64,000 bases of DNA, taken from the NCBI GenBank assembly GCA_039881145.1, contig JAYKKI010000067.1:1622001-1686000 (forward strand). The letters run 5' to 3'. Each line of letters starts with the position of its first letter. Position 1 is the stretch's first letter. This DNA comes from Druceiella hillmani (Eukaryota; Arthropoda; Insecta; Lepidoptera; Hepialidae). Shown piece after piece: positions 13,801 to 25,570 of this stretch. The position numbers were made by a program, and so were the translations under genes. Under the pieces are notes generated by a model. That model had not been told where the DNA came from. It did no database searches and was given only the letters and a program-made list of their open reading frames with translations.

Positions 13801-15417
13801 TATAATGTATTGAAATAAAAAAATTTATAAAAAAGGGTAAATGCGAGACCGGCTCGGTCCGGTCACAAGGTTTCCCTACATATATTATATAAAGCATGTA
13901 ACATTTTATTGTAGCTCTGTTACTTCTCTTTCTATAATTGAAATTGCGTCTCTACTATAATACAATTATTTTTATTGCACGTATATGCAAAATATTATTT
14001 GTTGGTGGCTTAGATAGCATAGAGCAAAAACGACAAAATAGGGGTTCGACCCTGATTAGGACTTTGCAATTCGTTTAATAACTACTAACAAATTACGACG
14101 AATGTATAATACAAAAAAAATTGAATTACGTAATTTATCTATGCGATACATTCAAATGATAAGCTTTATAAGAGTTGTTACGTGTTGTGCAAAAATTTTC
14201 GTCAAATTATAATCGTGGGTTTGTTGGTTTGGTCAAGGTAACAGCTCTCGAAACCGGTGTACACACATTTGGTTACGTAAATGTTGAAAAATTAATTTCT
14301 GGTTCAATATTAGCTATTTATGAACTACAAATCCTTCATTAAACACATTTCGCGTATGCTATTATTTTATTCAATGGCGTTTATTCTCTAGACAGCGAAC
14401 CTTTGCCAATATCTAATCACGAATCGTGGACTAGGAAGCACTGAATTGATATATGTGTAGTGCACTTGTTGGTATTTCGAACGACTTACCATAATTGTAA
14501 GAACAACCACTTTTTTGCTAAAGCAAATTTGCCATAATACGATGCATGTGGTCAAACTGATTATGTATTTATTTAAACTAACAAGATAAGAAAACAATGA
14601 AAGGCGCTAGTAGATTAAAAAAAAACATACAGATTATGTACGTAATGTACTGATGAGCAGTTGGATTTTTTAAAGACAGACAAACACAACCAACTAATAG
14701 GTACTAAGAAACTATAAATTAAGGAATATTACGTACACTTTAAGAATAATATCAAATATTATTCTAGTCATATTTCTAATCTTAATTTTTGGAGAAGCAA
14801 TGTCCAGAATTTAACTTCAATCATTGCAGATTTGATGTACTTGATACACTAGTTAATTTTGTATATAATCTGTATTAATATTTTTTGTTTTAACATATAA
14901 AAAGCATTGAATGCTATAAATATTTTGCACAGCAACAAGGTTAAAGAAACAAACGAGCGTCTTTTGTTCATAGGCTAGTGCTTATATCTGGCCTGTGTTT
15001 TGTGTCGCAATACCTATTGCTGCTTTCTTTATCTAAATAGGAAAAAACTGAGAACATATTATAGTCGTTTTTAGTTAGTATAACAATAGAGAAACACAAA
15101 TAAAATGAGTTTCAATAAAAGGACGCCAACTATGAACACGCCGACCGAAAAATTGAAATAAAATATTCTTGATTGAAATTATTATTTACAAAAGAAGCGT
15201 GTTTATTTTTATAAAAACTTTTTTTTTCCACGAGGAATATATTGAATCGGTTTGTCAAAGGACAATACTTCCCAATTTCACTGTTACTTTGTCAAAAGAC
15301 TTGGAATATTTGCATATATTACTTACATAAACATTTCCTGTTTCCCTTTTCACAGAAGTGAAACAGTGGCCTTTCCGTCCATATCTGGCGAATATGGCCG
15401 TGATGGCATTGGCTCTG

Positions 15418-15420
<3 letters not shown>

Positions 15421-15460
<40 letters not shown>
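15421..15460. repeat. (TA)n microsatellite abutting mariner 1
   Basis: Forty bases of TA repeat directly adjoining the mariner terminal sequence. Mariner elements insert at TA dinucleotides, so the tract may be an expanded target site or simply the target. Confidence 0.95.
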
Positions 15461-15464
<4 letters not shown>

Positions 15465-15528
15465 GTTGGCTAGTGAGATTTTAGCTACTTCTACAACTTC
15501 GGGACTTCTTCTTCTTTTTCTAGAGAGG

Positions 15529-15570
15529 TTCTCGAAACTTCTAGAAGGTTTTACTGTAGGGCATAAATAG
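15529..15570 (+). promoter_or_regulatory. Heat-shock element and TATA-like box in mariner 1 leader
   Basis: The motifs TTC at 15529, GAA at 15534, TTC at 15539 and GAA at 15544 have exact 5-bp spacing, which is the canonical HSF-binding array of alternating nGAAn units. CATAAATAGG at 15562-15571 is a TATA-like box 16 bases beyond it, and the transposase frame begins about 35 bases further on. Mariner 2 has the same arrangement. The sites are seen directly; heat responsiveness is inferred. Confidence 0.7.
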
Positions 15571-15604
15571 GCCAAAGTGACAACAGACTGCGCTGAAGCT
15601 TTAA

Positions 15605-16400
15605 GTGAATTACATTAAAGCTAATGTACCTAAATTGATTACAAATACGGCTTCTGTTACTTTAGAATTTTGTCTGGGTGTCGATGCAAAAACTGCCACA
15701 AAAAATATATGTCATACGATGGGCGAGTCCACGGTGTCTTATGCGAGGCCAAAAAATTATTTCAAAAAGTTCAGGAATGAGGGCTATGATCTTAAAGACG
15801 AACCCTGTTCTGGATGTCCTGTTGAATTACACGTTCAATGATTACGATGCCTAATTGAGGAGGATCCTCGACCGACGACTCGTCAATTGGCAGATGAGCT
15901 ACACTGCAGTCGTGGCACCATGGAAACATATTTGCATGAATTGAGAAAATTTCAAAATAAGGTGTGTGGATACCAACGAGTTGTTATCATACCACGTTGA
16001 GTGCAGAGTTGATACTTGTCATTTACTGACATTGAAACGTGACTTCGACAGGCCGAATCAGTCAGTAACTGGTGATGAGAAGTGTTTTAAGTTCGTTAAA
16101 CATACACGCAAACGTCATCGGAGAAAGAGACGTTGCTTCAAACCTGAAATAGAAGATTTATGCAAACCTGAAATAAGTGCCAAAAAGGTGATGCTCAGCT
16201 GCTGGTGGAATGTCTAGGGCATTATTCATTGGGAGTTGCTTCCAGATGGATCTACAATTAATGCATATGTATACTGTGAATAATTGGATCGATTAGTTAA
16301 CAAATTGAGTATTCAAAAGGATCAAGTTTATTTTCTACGTGACAATGTTAGACCACTTGTTGCAAAACATACTCGTGGTAAATTAGAATATCCGTATGAA
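15605..16400 (+). pseudogene. Mariner transposase, disabled (copy 1)
   Basis: Cut-and-paste transposase of the mariner family, normally about 345 residues. The first segment (15605-15838) carries GESTVSYA, YFKKFRNEGYDLKDEP and SGCPVE, i.e. the helix-turn-helix end and linker. A TGA follows at 15839-15841, after which the frame continues with LIEEDPRPTTRQLADEL and the second helix-turn-helix. After another frame change, VTGDEKCF (first catalytic D) and ARKVMLS-like residues ending in WWNV appear. A TAG at 16215 precedes HWELLPDGSTIN, then another TAA-type stop, then RDNVRPLVAKHT, which corresponds to the second catalytic D motif (HDNARPH). The third D motif (SPDLAP) is missing. It cannot encode an active enzyme. 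Confidence 0.85.
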
Positions 16401-17555
16401 ATCAACGCATTAAGACGAGTCTTTTAATAGTCGGCACATAACCAAAGTTAATCGTTTCCCGAATTTCCTAACAGCACAAAAACACAATTACTTATGACAA
16501 ACTGTTATAAAATCGAGATGCTTATGTGTTTTATATGTGTTGTCACTACTTATAAAAAACCGACCAAATGCGTATCGGAACATGCACGAAGTGAGTTCCG
16601 TAGTTATCTATATCTCCGGAAATGTGAACACAAATAATCCGATATAATTGCATTTGAAAGTTCAGATTAAAATCTAGTGTCTATTTTTTTCCGATCTTTC
16701 AAACCCAAATGGAAGTTAGAGGATGGGGAGGGGGAGTCAAATTGCGCGTCACTTTGAAGTTTGACATTTCACAGACGGAGCTTGAAAACGATAAATTGTA
16801 AATGGAACCTCCATTTCTCTTTCGAAGGTTTCTCCGATATTTACTCACTCAGTAATTCATATGAAAAACAATTTTTATTTACCTTTTACTTATACAAGCA
16901 GGTACACTCTTTTTTTAAATATATTTCGATGTATCAATCGTGCTTTCTTAAAGCATATACTTGGAAAATTTCATTAATTTAAGTCTAAAACTATAGAAAT
17001 TTTGAAGTTATGACAAACGCACAAACGGAGATTGCAAAATGATATTTCTTTTTTTATTACGAAATAATAAAAATAAGTGTGACGAAAATGTCAGCCGTCG
17101 CCGCTTAGATTTCATACAATGAAAAACATTCACGTAATCTGTGCTTCACAACAACCGGGGTGGATCACGCGGCTGACATGTCAACGCATTGGTGAAATTG
17201 TTATTGCGTCTAACAGTCCCGAACATTTGATAAATGCAATTATATTACTTAAGAGAGAAAACGTAAACGCTTGAACATGATAACGTCGTGAAAGTATAAA
17301 GCATTTAAAAAATAATAATCCAATGAATCTGAGTCGTATTCGCACGACTTTTTGTTTTCTTATCTACATCGCAACTACATAATGACATCTATTTGCGTTT
17401 GACGTAAACATAAAATGTTAGGTTATAGCATCAGTTACGACCAGCTTCGATTTCTAGATTATTTATTAAACAAATCTAAAATTCCATATGTATTTTAATT
17501 AATGGATTTAAAAATGCGTACACGCGTAATGCCATAGTTAATGTATTGGGATATT

Positions 17556-17562
<7 letters not shown>

Positions 17563-17599
<37 letters not shown>
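17563..17599. repeat. (TA)n microsatellite
   Basis: A simple AT repeat within core A. The paralogous spot in core B (near 40665) has no comparable tract. Confidence 0.95.
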
Positions 17600-17601
<2 letters not shown>

Positions 17602-18978
17602 TAAAAAAATTATTTTAATACTGAACTAGGTTCAGTTATGTACACCACACAATCGTCAAAATTGAATATTACTTCAAATCTTCACAAAGTATAAATGGAT
17701 AGATAGACGAGCTAAACATGTTTTTCTCAAATAAATATATAAACTATCTACAGCTTGGTATCGATGCGTTGACGCAGACAAAAAATAAAATTCTGAATAA
17801 GAGACAATACACAGACAAAACCGTCGAAAATACAAAAAACAATTGGAAATGCTGAGTGGACCGTGAATCAACCAAATAAATACAATGCGATTTTCATTCT
17901 GAAATTCTGAACTAATAGCAGTATAAATCGAAATGCAGAATCCGCTTTCTATGCACTCAGTTATTGCGCAAAATACAGCGCGCGAACTGTCAGATGCCAC
18001 AGTCTAATACCCGTACATGTCTGCGGTATCTATATGAAATTTTAGGAACGTAATGCTTTGTTCACGCGAATAACTTTAGGTACAGAATCTTAAACATTTT
18101 GAGCCGGCAGAATACTGGTATCAAAGGCGTAATTGATTGTAAAATAAATATTATAACTATAGATATATTTAACTAAAATTTCTGTCCACAAAAATTGATG
18201 CAACATCCGTCTATAAAATAAAATTAATAGTACAAATGGGAACCAGTTTTCCTTTTGTAAAAATATTAAGGACCTTCCTTACGGGGACAAACCTATTATA
18301 TAGAAACTATACGACTTAAGAAACCTTATTTTCTGAAACTAATGGAGAGTATAGTTATATAATAAGTAAAATACAATAAGTAAAGTCAAGAGTTATTTAA
18401 TTTGAGAAACGCATCGCTCAGTAAGAAAATGAGTTGTTACCATTTCCACTTTCCGTGTTTGAAACTTGTATTTTCGCGATGGTTATTGGTGTGTTCAAAT
18501 TTCTACCCCAATTCATTTCTAGATGCATTATTTTCAACGAATCCTACATTTGTGGGTCAACTGAATTAGTATTTGTCATAGAACAACCATCTGCATTTAA
18601 CGTATTAATAATTTGCGAAAATTCTAAAAGTTCCCCTCTTTCGTATTGTTGGCAGGAACTACAAAACACAAAATAGAAAAGGAATAAAAAAAAAGTGTTA
18701 AGTAGTATAAATATAAGATCATTGTTATATATCCTTTCTGCCACTATATATCTTCATAAAATATTCTAAGATTTCTCACACTTATAAGTGGTATATAATA
18801 AATTAAATCTGTATAAATTAAAGAATAATTGTGTTTTATATTCTTTCTCTATTTTTCATTTTGTAAAATACTTTTTGTAGGATGCATATTGGACAACATT
18901 TATTACGAAAATTCTGAATTATTACATTACATACGTTATTAACAAAAAAGGAATTTTTATTAAAAATGTTGATGGCGT

Positions 18979-18981
<3 letters not shown>

Positions 18982-19019
<38 letters not shown>
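18982..19019. repeat. (TA)n microsatellite
   Basis: Simple AT repeat within core A. Confidence 0.95.
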
Positions 19020-19022
<3 letters not shown>

Positions 19023-20589
19023 TTTGTGTATTATGCTTACATATAAAAATGGTAAAAAATATACTATGCGATTAAAGAAGAAAATTACAGCAATCCTAAT
19101 AATGTTATAAACGCGAATATGAATTTGTTCGTTGTTAATCTTGCTTTCACGACTCAATCACTTAATCGATCTGTGTGAAAGGTATCATACATATATCAAG
19201 TGTTATGTAGATAAACATAGGATCAATTTTATTTAGAAATAGAATTTATAATTGTTTTCTTTTTTAATATCATAATTTTAGGATATTTTTTCCCAAAATA
19301 AGCATTTCAGTATATATTTCTACATAGTAACACCCAACTACGAACGCTTAAATAAACCCAAATATCTATCACTAGATAGACATCAACTCATATTTCACAA
19401 AGTACTGTTGTCCCCCGCCATACAATTTTAACAATATGCTTGTACCTTTGATAGAATAACATTGTTCAAGTCTGTCCGTACAAGGGCAGACGGGTGCGGT
19501 TCGTTTGTTGACACATTCCCTGGGTATACAATGATACGTAAGATGATTTTCGCTATGTGATTTTAGTCTCAAGTATATTTTGTTGCGTAAGGTTTAAAAT
19601 GGGAAGGACCGTTATTCGTTACATCATAATTAACTTGAATTTAGTAATAAAACACAAAAAATCAGTTAAACATCCCAAGACGTGTATTATAGGATAGATT
19701 AATTTGCGATATTTAATTGCAAACACGCTGTGTCTGAATTACGTTTCATAAATTAAACTACTTTGGAATACATGTTGGAAACGGCGCTGTGTAAATTTAA
19801 ACACCCTTAATCACTGTAAACCGTTCGAAAATACGTGCGCTTAGGGTCTGTTTCTTCTCTCAAAAATATGTTATTCATTCCTCCTATTCTTGATATTTAT
19901 TGCTGTCGTTATACCTCAGTAATATAGAATATTTAAGATACCGCGATATTCGTAGTTCAAAATAAAAAGAATGAAACCGTTATAAGTCCACTTTATTGTT
20001 CGTCTCTCGGTCAAATATATCATGTTTAAATTACCAAAATATTTATGGTCGTATAAAAATGCATACTGCAATTTAAGCTTCTAACTCGATGCAATAAAAA
20101 TACATAACCTTTCAATTAACACGTACTAGTGACGTGCTGTACTAGTACGTGATAGTGACTCACTCTGTCCATTCGGCGATTCATATGTCACGGCATGTTA
20201 TGATTCTGTCTTGATTTTATCTTCTCTTTCAATTTGAGATCGATTGTGATGAAATTGAATAACAAAAGGATAGAATTGAATTACTTGAATACAACCAAAT
20301 ATTTTTTTTTGTCATAGATTGAACTTACGGATAAAAACTATCTCATGGATTCCGTTGCTGAAGAGATCTTCTAAAATGAAATTTAAAACGTTCATTAATG
20401 TTTGTATATGATATCTACTTAAAAAACGTAAGTACGCCTTATTTATTTAAAACAAAAACTAAATGTTAAAAATAATTTATAGAAATAAATTAAAACAACA
20501 TTTTAAATCAAGTCTAAGAAAATTAGCCTAAAAATCGTCGATCAGGCCACATAATTTGTGTAGATTTAAAAGCAGGGACAGCTATCTTG

Positions 20590-21300
20590 GTCTAAGCCTG
20601 GAATAAGCTGGGCGAGCTGGCGGTGGTGTAGGGGGGGGGGGAGGTCGAATGGAATGAATGTTTTTGGAGTTCTTGGGAATAAAATACACTGCTTTCCACT
20701 TTTCCCCTTCCCCTCTTGATACAAAATATTTCTTTTGCTGGTGGATTTAGGGCTATTAGAAGGACTAAACGATCAACACTTTCTTCAACACCCAAAGGAT
20801 TGTCTGCAGCTTTATTAATTGCAATGCGTATAATTATATAGTCAGCATCACTTGCAGTTGTTAGTGTTTCGATTTTCTCAGCCTGCATTTTTTCTGACAG
20901 AAGTTGAAAAAGTTGGGACTTGTTTTTGCATTTGACAAAAAATGCTCTTGTTGAACAGTCATAGCTTTATAGTCATAGTCTGGCATATCTCTATAGTCAT
21001 AGTTCTTGTTGAACACTTCTTCATAGTGAGATTAACGTTTATATCAACAGACGTATTCGCCACCCTCCTTCTTTATTCCGATGTTTTTATACTGTTTCTA
21101 ACATCATCGCAGCCATCAAATGCGTTGGTAGTAAGTGGTCCGTAATAATTTCGAAATGATTACATAATTTGTATACTGATCACATATATCTGAATGAGTG
21201 GAGTCAAATTACCACTTGACACGGTGCAAAAGAATTCCACCATCAATAATCGTTACTTAAGTTTTCAAATTTACATTAGTGTCGGTTTTGGATAAAACGT
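20590..21300 (-). pseudogene. Relic of an insect TE-associated protein of unknown function
   Basis: On the minus strand, fragments in different frames appear in collinear order. LLHRVKW and ICDQYTNYV (about 21240-21160) come first, then QQEHFLSNAK (near 20955), then LLSEKMQAEKIETLTTASDAD (about 20910-20830), and then LVLLIALNPPAKEIF and RGRGKVESSVFYS (about 20790-20680). This matches my recollection of a large uncharacterised protein family widespread in arthropod genomes and usually associated with transposable elements (SDAD / EDTDLLVLL / GKV pattern). Frameshifts and a lost upstream part make it a pseudogene. The G12 run at 20629-20640 lies downstream. No family name is claimed. Confidence 0.6.
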
Positions 21301-22576
21301 CATATAAAGCTGCATTTTTAGTTTTTCTCATTGAGCCTTCACTGAATATAGCCATTGCTGTTGATGGAGAAGATGTTGATCTCGTAGACCTTCTGACGTA
21401 GTTGGTAACGGTTGCTTAGGAGCATGTAACAATGGAGCCTCCATCAATGTTGATCAAAAAGATGATGATGATGAAAGACGATTTGATTGATATGGTCGGC
21501 ATCGAAATTACACGACTTATTGTGAGAGATTTTCTTAATTTTATCAGGCTATCTCTACATGAAGAGGTGACACAAGTAAGTTGGTTACTTTATGGCGAAT
21601 GTGCGCTACTTTCTTATATTTTTCTGTTATTAAATTCTCCCACAAAGATTAATGAGAATAAATAAGAACAGGAAATTGCGTACGATTCTTGTTTTCTCTT
21701 ATTAAATTCTTTCAACGAGTTTCATTTATATATTGTGGGAAAACGTGGTTTTCGTCCTCTATTATGGAATATCCACATGTATTGATGAAGGCACCAGTTA
21801 TAAATAACATATATCGTGTGTATTCACGTAGCCATATCTTTTTAATGACTTCTGCTAAAAACATAAATAAATTATTATGTTTTTTTAAGTAAAACTTATT
21901 TAGGCACGATTCGAGAGTAACTCAGATATTATTTCGGACGGAAGTAACGGTCAGTAAAGTTTATGGGTTGCTAACGTAGTTTCCGGTTCTTAAAAGCATC
22001 AACTTGTTATAGAATTTCGTGAGTATATATGTTATATACACATTATACTTGAATTTAATTCATTTCTACTTTTAACAAGTTTTTAGCATTACTGCTCGTC
22101 CGAAATTATAATTGCAAGTGGGCTAGTTAAGAACTCTACTGACACTCGTTCTAATATATTGGCAACTATACTAGCTTTCCTACCTATGTGTTGTGGAGAA
22201 AACTGATCCGAAGGTCACAGGGTTGTTGTTGATATATGTTGTCACTTTTCTTCTTATCGAAATGCCCAATAAAATTATTTTAACAAATTATATGAAAATA
22301 TTTCATTGAATATTTCCTTGAAATATAATTAAGTTTATCAAAAAATTATATTATTCTTAAAAAAGTGATATCATTCTTTAGAAATATGCTTACCGGTCAG
22401 ATTAGTGAACACTAAATAAACCGATGCTACAGCTGATCTTGTTTTCATAAGTTTGTTTTATTTTTCCTTTTGACCACCGCCTTTAACATTATATATTCAC
22501 TTAGATGAGTTCAAAATCGCGCCAAATAATTACCTTAAACAGCAAAATAATGTATCATTTCAGTAATTATTTAAAA

Positions 22577-22624
22577 ATATATTTCGTTTACAATTTAATT
22601 ATAAAAAATTAAATTGTAAACGAA

Positions 22625-22630
<6 letters not shown>
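22577..22630. repeat. Perfect 24-bp hairpin beside a (TA)n tract
   Basis: Arms 22577-22600 and 22607-22630 are exact reverse complements (ATATTTCG...TTTAATT) around the 6-base loop ATAAAA. The right arm runs directly into the (TA)n tract. It looks like a fold-back or template-switch product or a tiny MITE; there is no coding content. Confidence 0.95.

Positions 22631-22697
<67 letters not shown>
22625..22697. repeat. (TA)n microsatellite
   Basis: AT repeat with a single ATATACATAT interruption, contiguous with the hairpin. Confidence 0.97.
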
Positions 22698-22699
<2 letters not shown>

Positions 22700-24945
22700 C
22701 ATGTTCATTTGATGGTTCGCAATTATTAAATAAGTGACATTATTTTCAAAACATTATATTAGAAAAAATTTCAAAATGTTTAAACTTAAATTTTGCGTTG
22801 TAGCTACGATTTACATAAAATTACATGATGTTCTAATATTGCTATGTTAGAATATTTATATATGAGTTTATATATGATATTTATTTATAAATTTTAAAGT
22901 GATTTACATTGAAAGAAACGTTATTCTTACTTCAATAAAGATCTAAAAATATTTATCTTCAACCCACTGGTATAAAAATAAGAGATTTTCATGCGCAGAC
23001 CTAATGATCACATTTTGGGTGATAATATTGTTTAACTTAAGTTTTGTATTCTTATATCACATGTCAAATTCATATTTATTAAGGTTTAATATAAATAAGT
23101 GAATCATAATTTTCATCATCAGTAAGAATTAGTGTGACTGCGGTATAATTTTTCTAAAACTAATTTAATAATATTTAGAATTTCTGTACGTGTATTATAA
23201 TATTAAGCATTTAGAAGTAAATCTGCAACTTGACTCTCAGATTTGTGAAAATTTGTTAATTCGAAACTTAAAATTACTGTTAAATGTGCGTTACTATTGA
23301 CTTGTTAATTAATAATTACAGGTAATTTTAAAAACCTAGGATTTAATATCTTCCCAACTGTTGCTCTTTTATAGAGGAACTTTTCAATAGTGAAGCCAGT
23401 TTAATCGCAACAAAAATAAGCTCCATTACATGCGTTTATAAAGAATATTTTAAGAAAACATTTGAATGCACAATTTTAAAAGAAAACTATCCATATAAGA
23501 AAAATATTTCAATAAAACCATTTGGTCAAGTTAGCGATTTACGGCCAGCTGTCGCTTTGTCAACCGGCGCGACGCTTTCTATTATTTCCGGACGATGGGC
23601 GGAAACGGAATTACAGTCGCTACAATATATGAAACATACTTTTACATATTGATACAGTGCGAACGTATCGCACTGCTGATTGATTTCTTTATATAATGTG
23701 TCTGTCTTGGTATAGCAAAAACGGCCTTTTGATATCTGCACACTAAGTTCGTAATCAGGTTTTCGAACTGTGAATTCAAAACTCTCATTTTGTCCTTTCC
23801 AATAATTTCATTCTCTCCGTGAAAAAATTTTCCCAAATCTAATATTGGAGAAATTAAACATAGAAATCGAACAGGAAAGCTTGCATCGCAGAAGTAGTTA
23901 TATAATATATCCTTGTCTATATGATCGAAACTTGTTTATCAGTCCAGATCATCTTCATTAAATGTAAACTTGGTGTAAGATAGTGTCAAATAAACAAGTG
24001 AGATTCGTAATCGTGAAACATGCACTCTTTTTGTAATATTTAAGTCCATAACTTGAATAAATATTGCAAGTTGAATAATTTTTTATGCATTTTCCGAAGT
24101 GTTCTATACTTACTTGGAACCATCTAGTTCCAGTCACGCGGTGTAACTCAAAACACTACTACTTGATGTACCATTAATATGTTAATGAAGAAATACGTTT
24201 TAGATAATATGATTGTCATTAAAAAGACGCCATTATTATGTTGAACCGACAATAATTTAATCTTGTAAGAGGAACTCACGCAATTGGTCGACAAAGCATC
24301 ATTTAAATTTTCCTTGATACTCATTTTCCATCTCTTGGTTAATGACTACTTCCTAGACTGCTTCACTGTACATATTCGATAAACATTTAGAAATTTTAAT
24401 TCGTGTATTAGAAAAGTCATTAAATAAAGTACTAAGCAGAATCTAATTAGTTACTTATCTAAACGTAAGGCGTAACATTACTCATGTTTCGACTGAATAA
24501 TGGTAATCACCAATGGTATTTGTTGTTTTCTTTATTAGTATAAACTTCAGATGAAAATTACAAGATACTTTGGATATATTCGATATAAAATTTTTTGTAT
24601 ACAATAACGTGTAATAAATCATTAAAAAGATTCGTACATTAACGATAAACTCGCAAAAAACGAGATTTCTAAGCTGAAATAGGTCATTTCAAATTTCTCA
24701 TCTGTGGAATCGTTTAAATCGAATCGCTCCATTGATAATCAAATCTACACAACCAGATATTACAACACGCATTTTTACGATTCTTTATCGTTGCTTCGTG
24801 GACGCACAGTGGTTTGGAATGGAATTTACGATGGGCAAGTAATTTCCAGAATACACTAATTATTTTAACCCGTTTACTTCATTGCTCTTTATACATAAAA
24901 GTTACATATTTTATTTGTCACTAATTTGAGTTTAAATTAAAAAGC

Positions 24946-24955
24946 TATATATATA

Positions 24956-25019
<64 letters not shown>
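24946..25019. repeat. (TA)n microsatellite
   Basis: Long AT repeat with one TCTAT interruption near 24957. Confidence 0.97.
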
Positions 25020-25022
<3 letters not shown>

Positions 25023-25024
25023 TA

Positions 25025-25208
25025 AACTATACGGTGCCGTAGGACAATTTTTTTCCATTGAAAGCTTTTTTCCAATCGGAACCCAACGGTCGAAAATTTT
25101 ACTCAACCTAATTTTTTCGTCCATCTTTGGTCTTAAACTTCCCGGCTCACCTTTGAGTAATGTTTTAAACTGTTTTATTCTGGTCCACCTTTTAAATGTC
25201 CCAGCCAC
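25025..25208 (-). pseudogene. Possible coding fragment, unidentified
   Basis: Minus-strand open frame of about 60 residues before it runs into the (TA)n tract. It contains FKRWTRIKQFKTLLKGEPGS, PKMDEKIRLSKIFDRW and KKLSMEKNCPTAP. Composition (K, R, D, E, W, P present) looks more protein-like than the surrounding AT-rich noise. On the plus strand the neighbouring 25300-25370 reads LDKEDNVTLQFHVVYNMPQE. No family was recognised and there is no splice or start evidence. It may be a TE or gene fragment, or chance. Confidence 0.25.
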
Positions 25209-25503
25209 TGCTTATTTTTCTTTTTATTTTCGGTAATTATACTAGCTTCCTTGCATTTATCTAAATTTGTTTTACTTGTTCTTACTTTGTGTTGTTTTAG
25301 GCCTTTGGATAAGGAAGACAATGTGACGTTACAATTCCATGTAGTATATAATATGCCACAAGAGTATGATAAGGTGACTTTTACCATAAATAATTGTGCA
25401 ATTTTGCCTTTAATTTCTCTAAGAAAAATTTTATTATTATTTTAGGATAATTATAATTTAATAGGTATAAAAATTTAATGGAATGTTCACACTAAAAATA
25501 TTT

Positions 25504-25506
<3 letters not shown>

Positions 25507-25562
<56 letters not shown>
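25507..25562. repeat. (TA)n microsatellite
   Basis: AT repeat followed by ACACACATATATACA and a further short AT run at 25655-25672. Confidence 0.95.

Positions 25563-25570
<8 letters not shown>

Larger units (their letters stand above)
15461..16410 (+). mobile_element. Mariner transposon 1, right end missing
   Basis: Starts with TTAGGTTGGCTAGTGAGATT, a mariner-like terminal inverted repeat, immediately after a TA. A leader with a heat-shock element and a TATA-like box is followed by a decayed transposase. The element is recognisable to about 16400, where homology is lost before the third catalytic motif, and no right terminal repeat was seen. It lies within 14740-17100, a stretch present in core A but absent from core B, so it may have arrived with other inserted DNA (16440-17090 is unidentified). 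Confidence 0.85.
9930..20420. repeat. Core A of the duplicated unit (direct copy at 31100-43240)
   Basis: Collinear and in the same orientation as 31100-43240. Anchors are the gypsy relic (10100-11180 with 31270-32360), the AGCAATAAAAGTAA block (12415 with 34240), GGCCAAGATCAGTAAAT (12638 with 37830), the DDE relic (13340-13700 with 38130-38910), the ACAAATTACGACGAA block (14087 with 39660), GGCTGACATGTCAACGCATTGG (17170 with 40380), the segment at 17674-18000 with 40978-41316, and 19372-19572 with 42085-42245. Divergence looks like 20-30 percent. Lineage-specific insertions interrupt the match: 14740-17100 here, and 32480-33363 and about 34345-37790 in the partner. Confidence 0.8.

Noticed and set aside
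15252..15575. ORFs ending in long Tyr-Ile repeats
   Set aside because: The Tyr-Ile part is a translation of the (TA)n tract next to mariner 1; there is no protein similarity.
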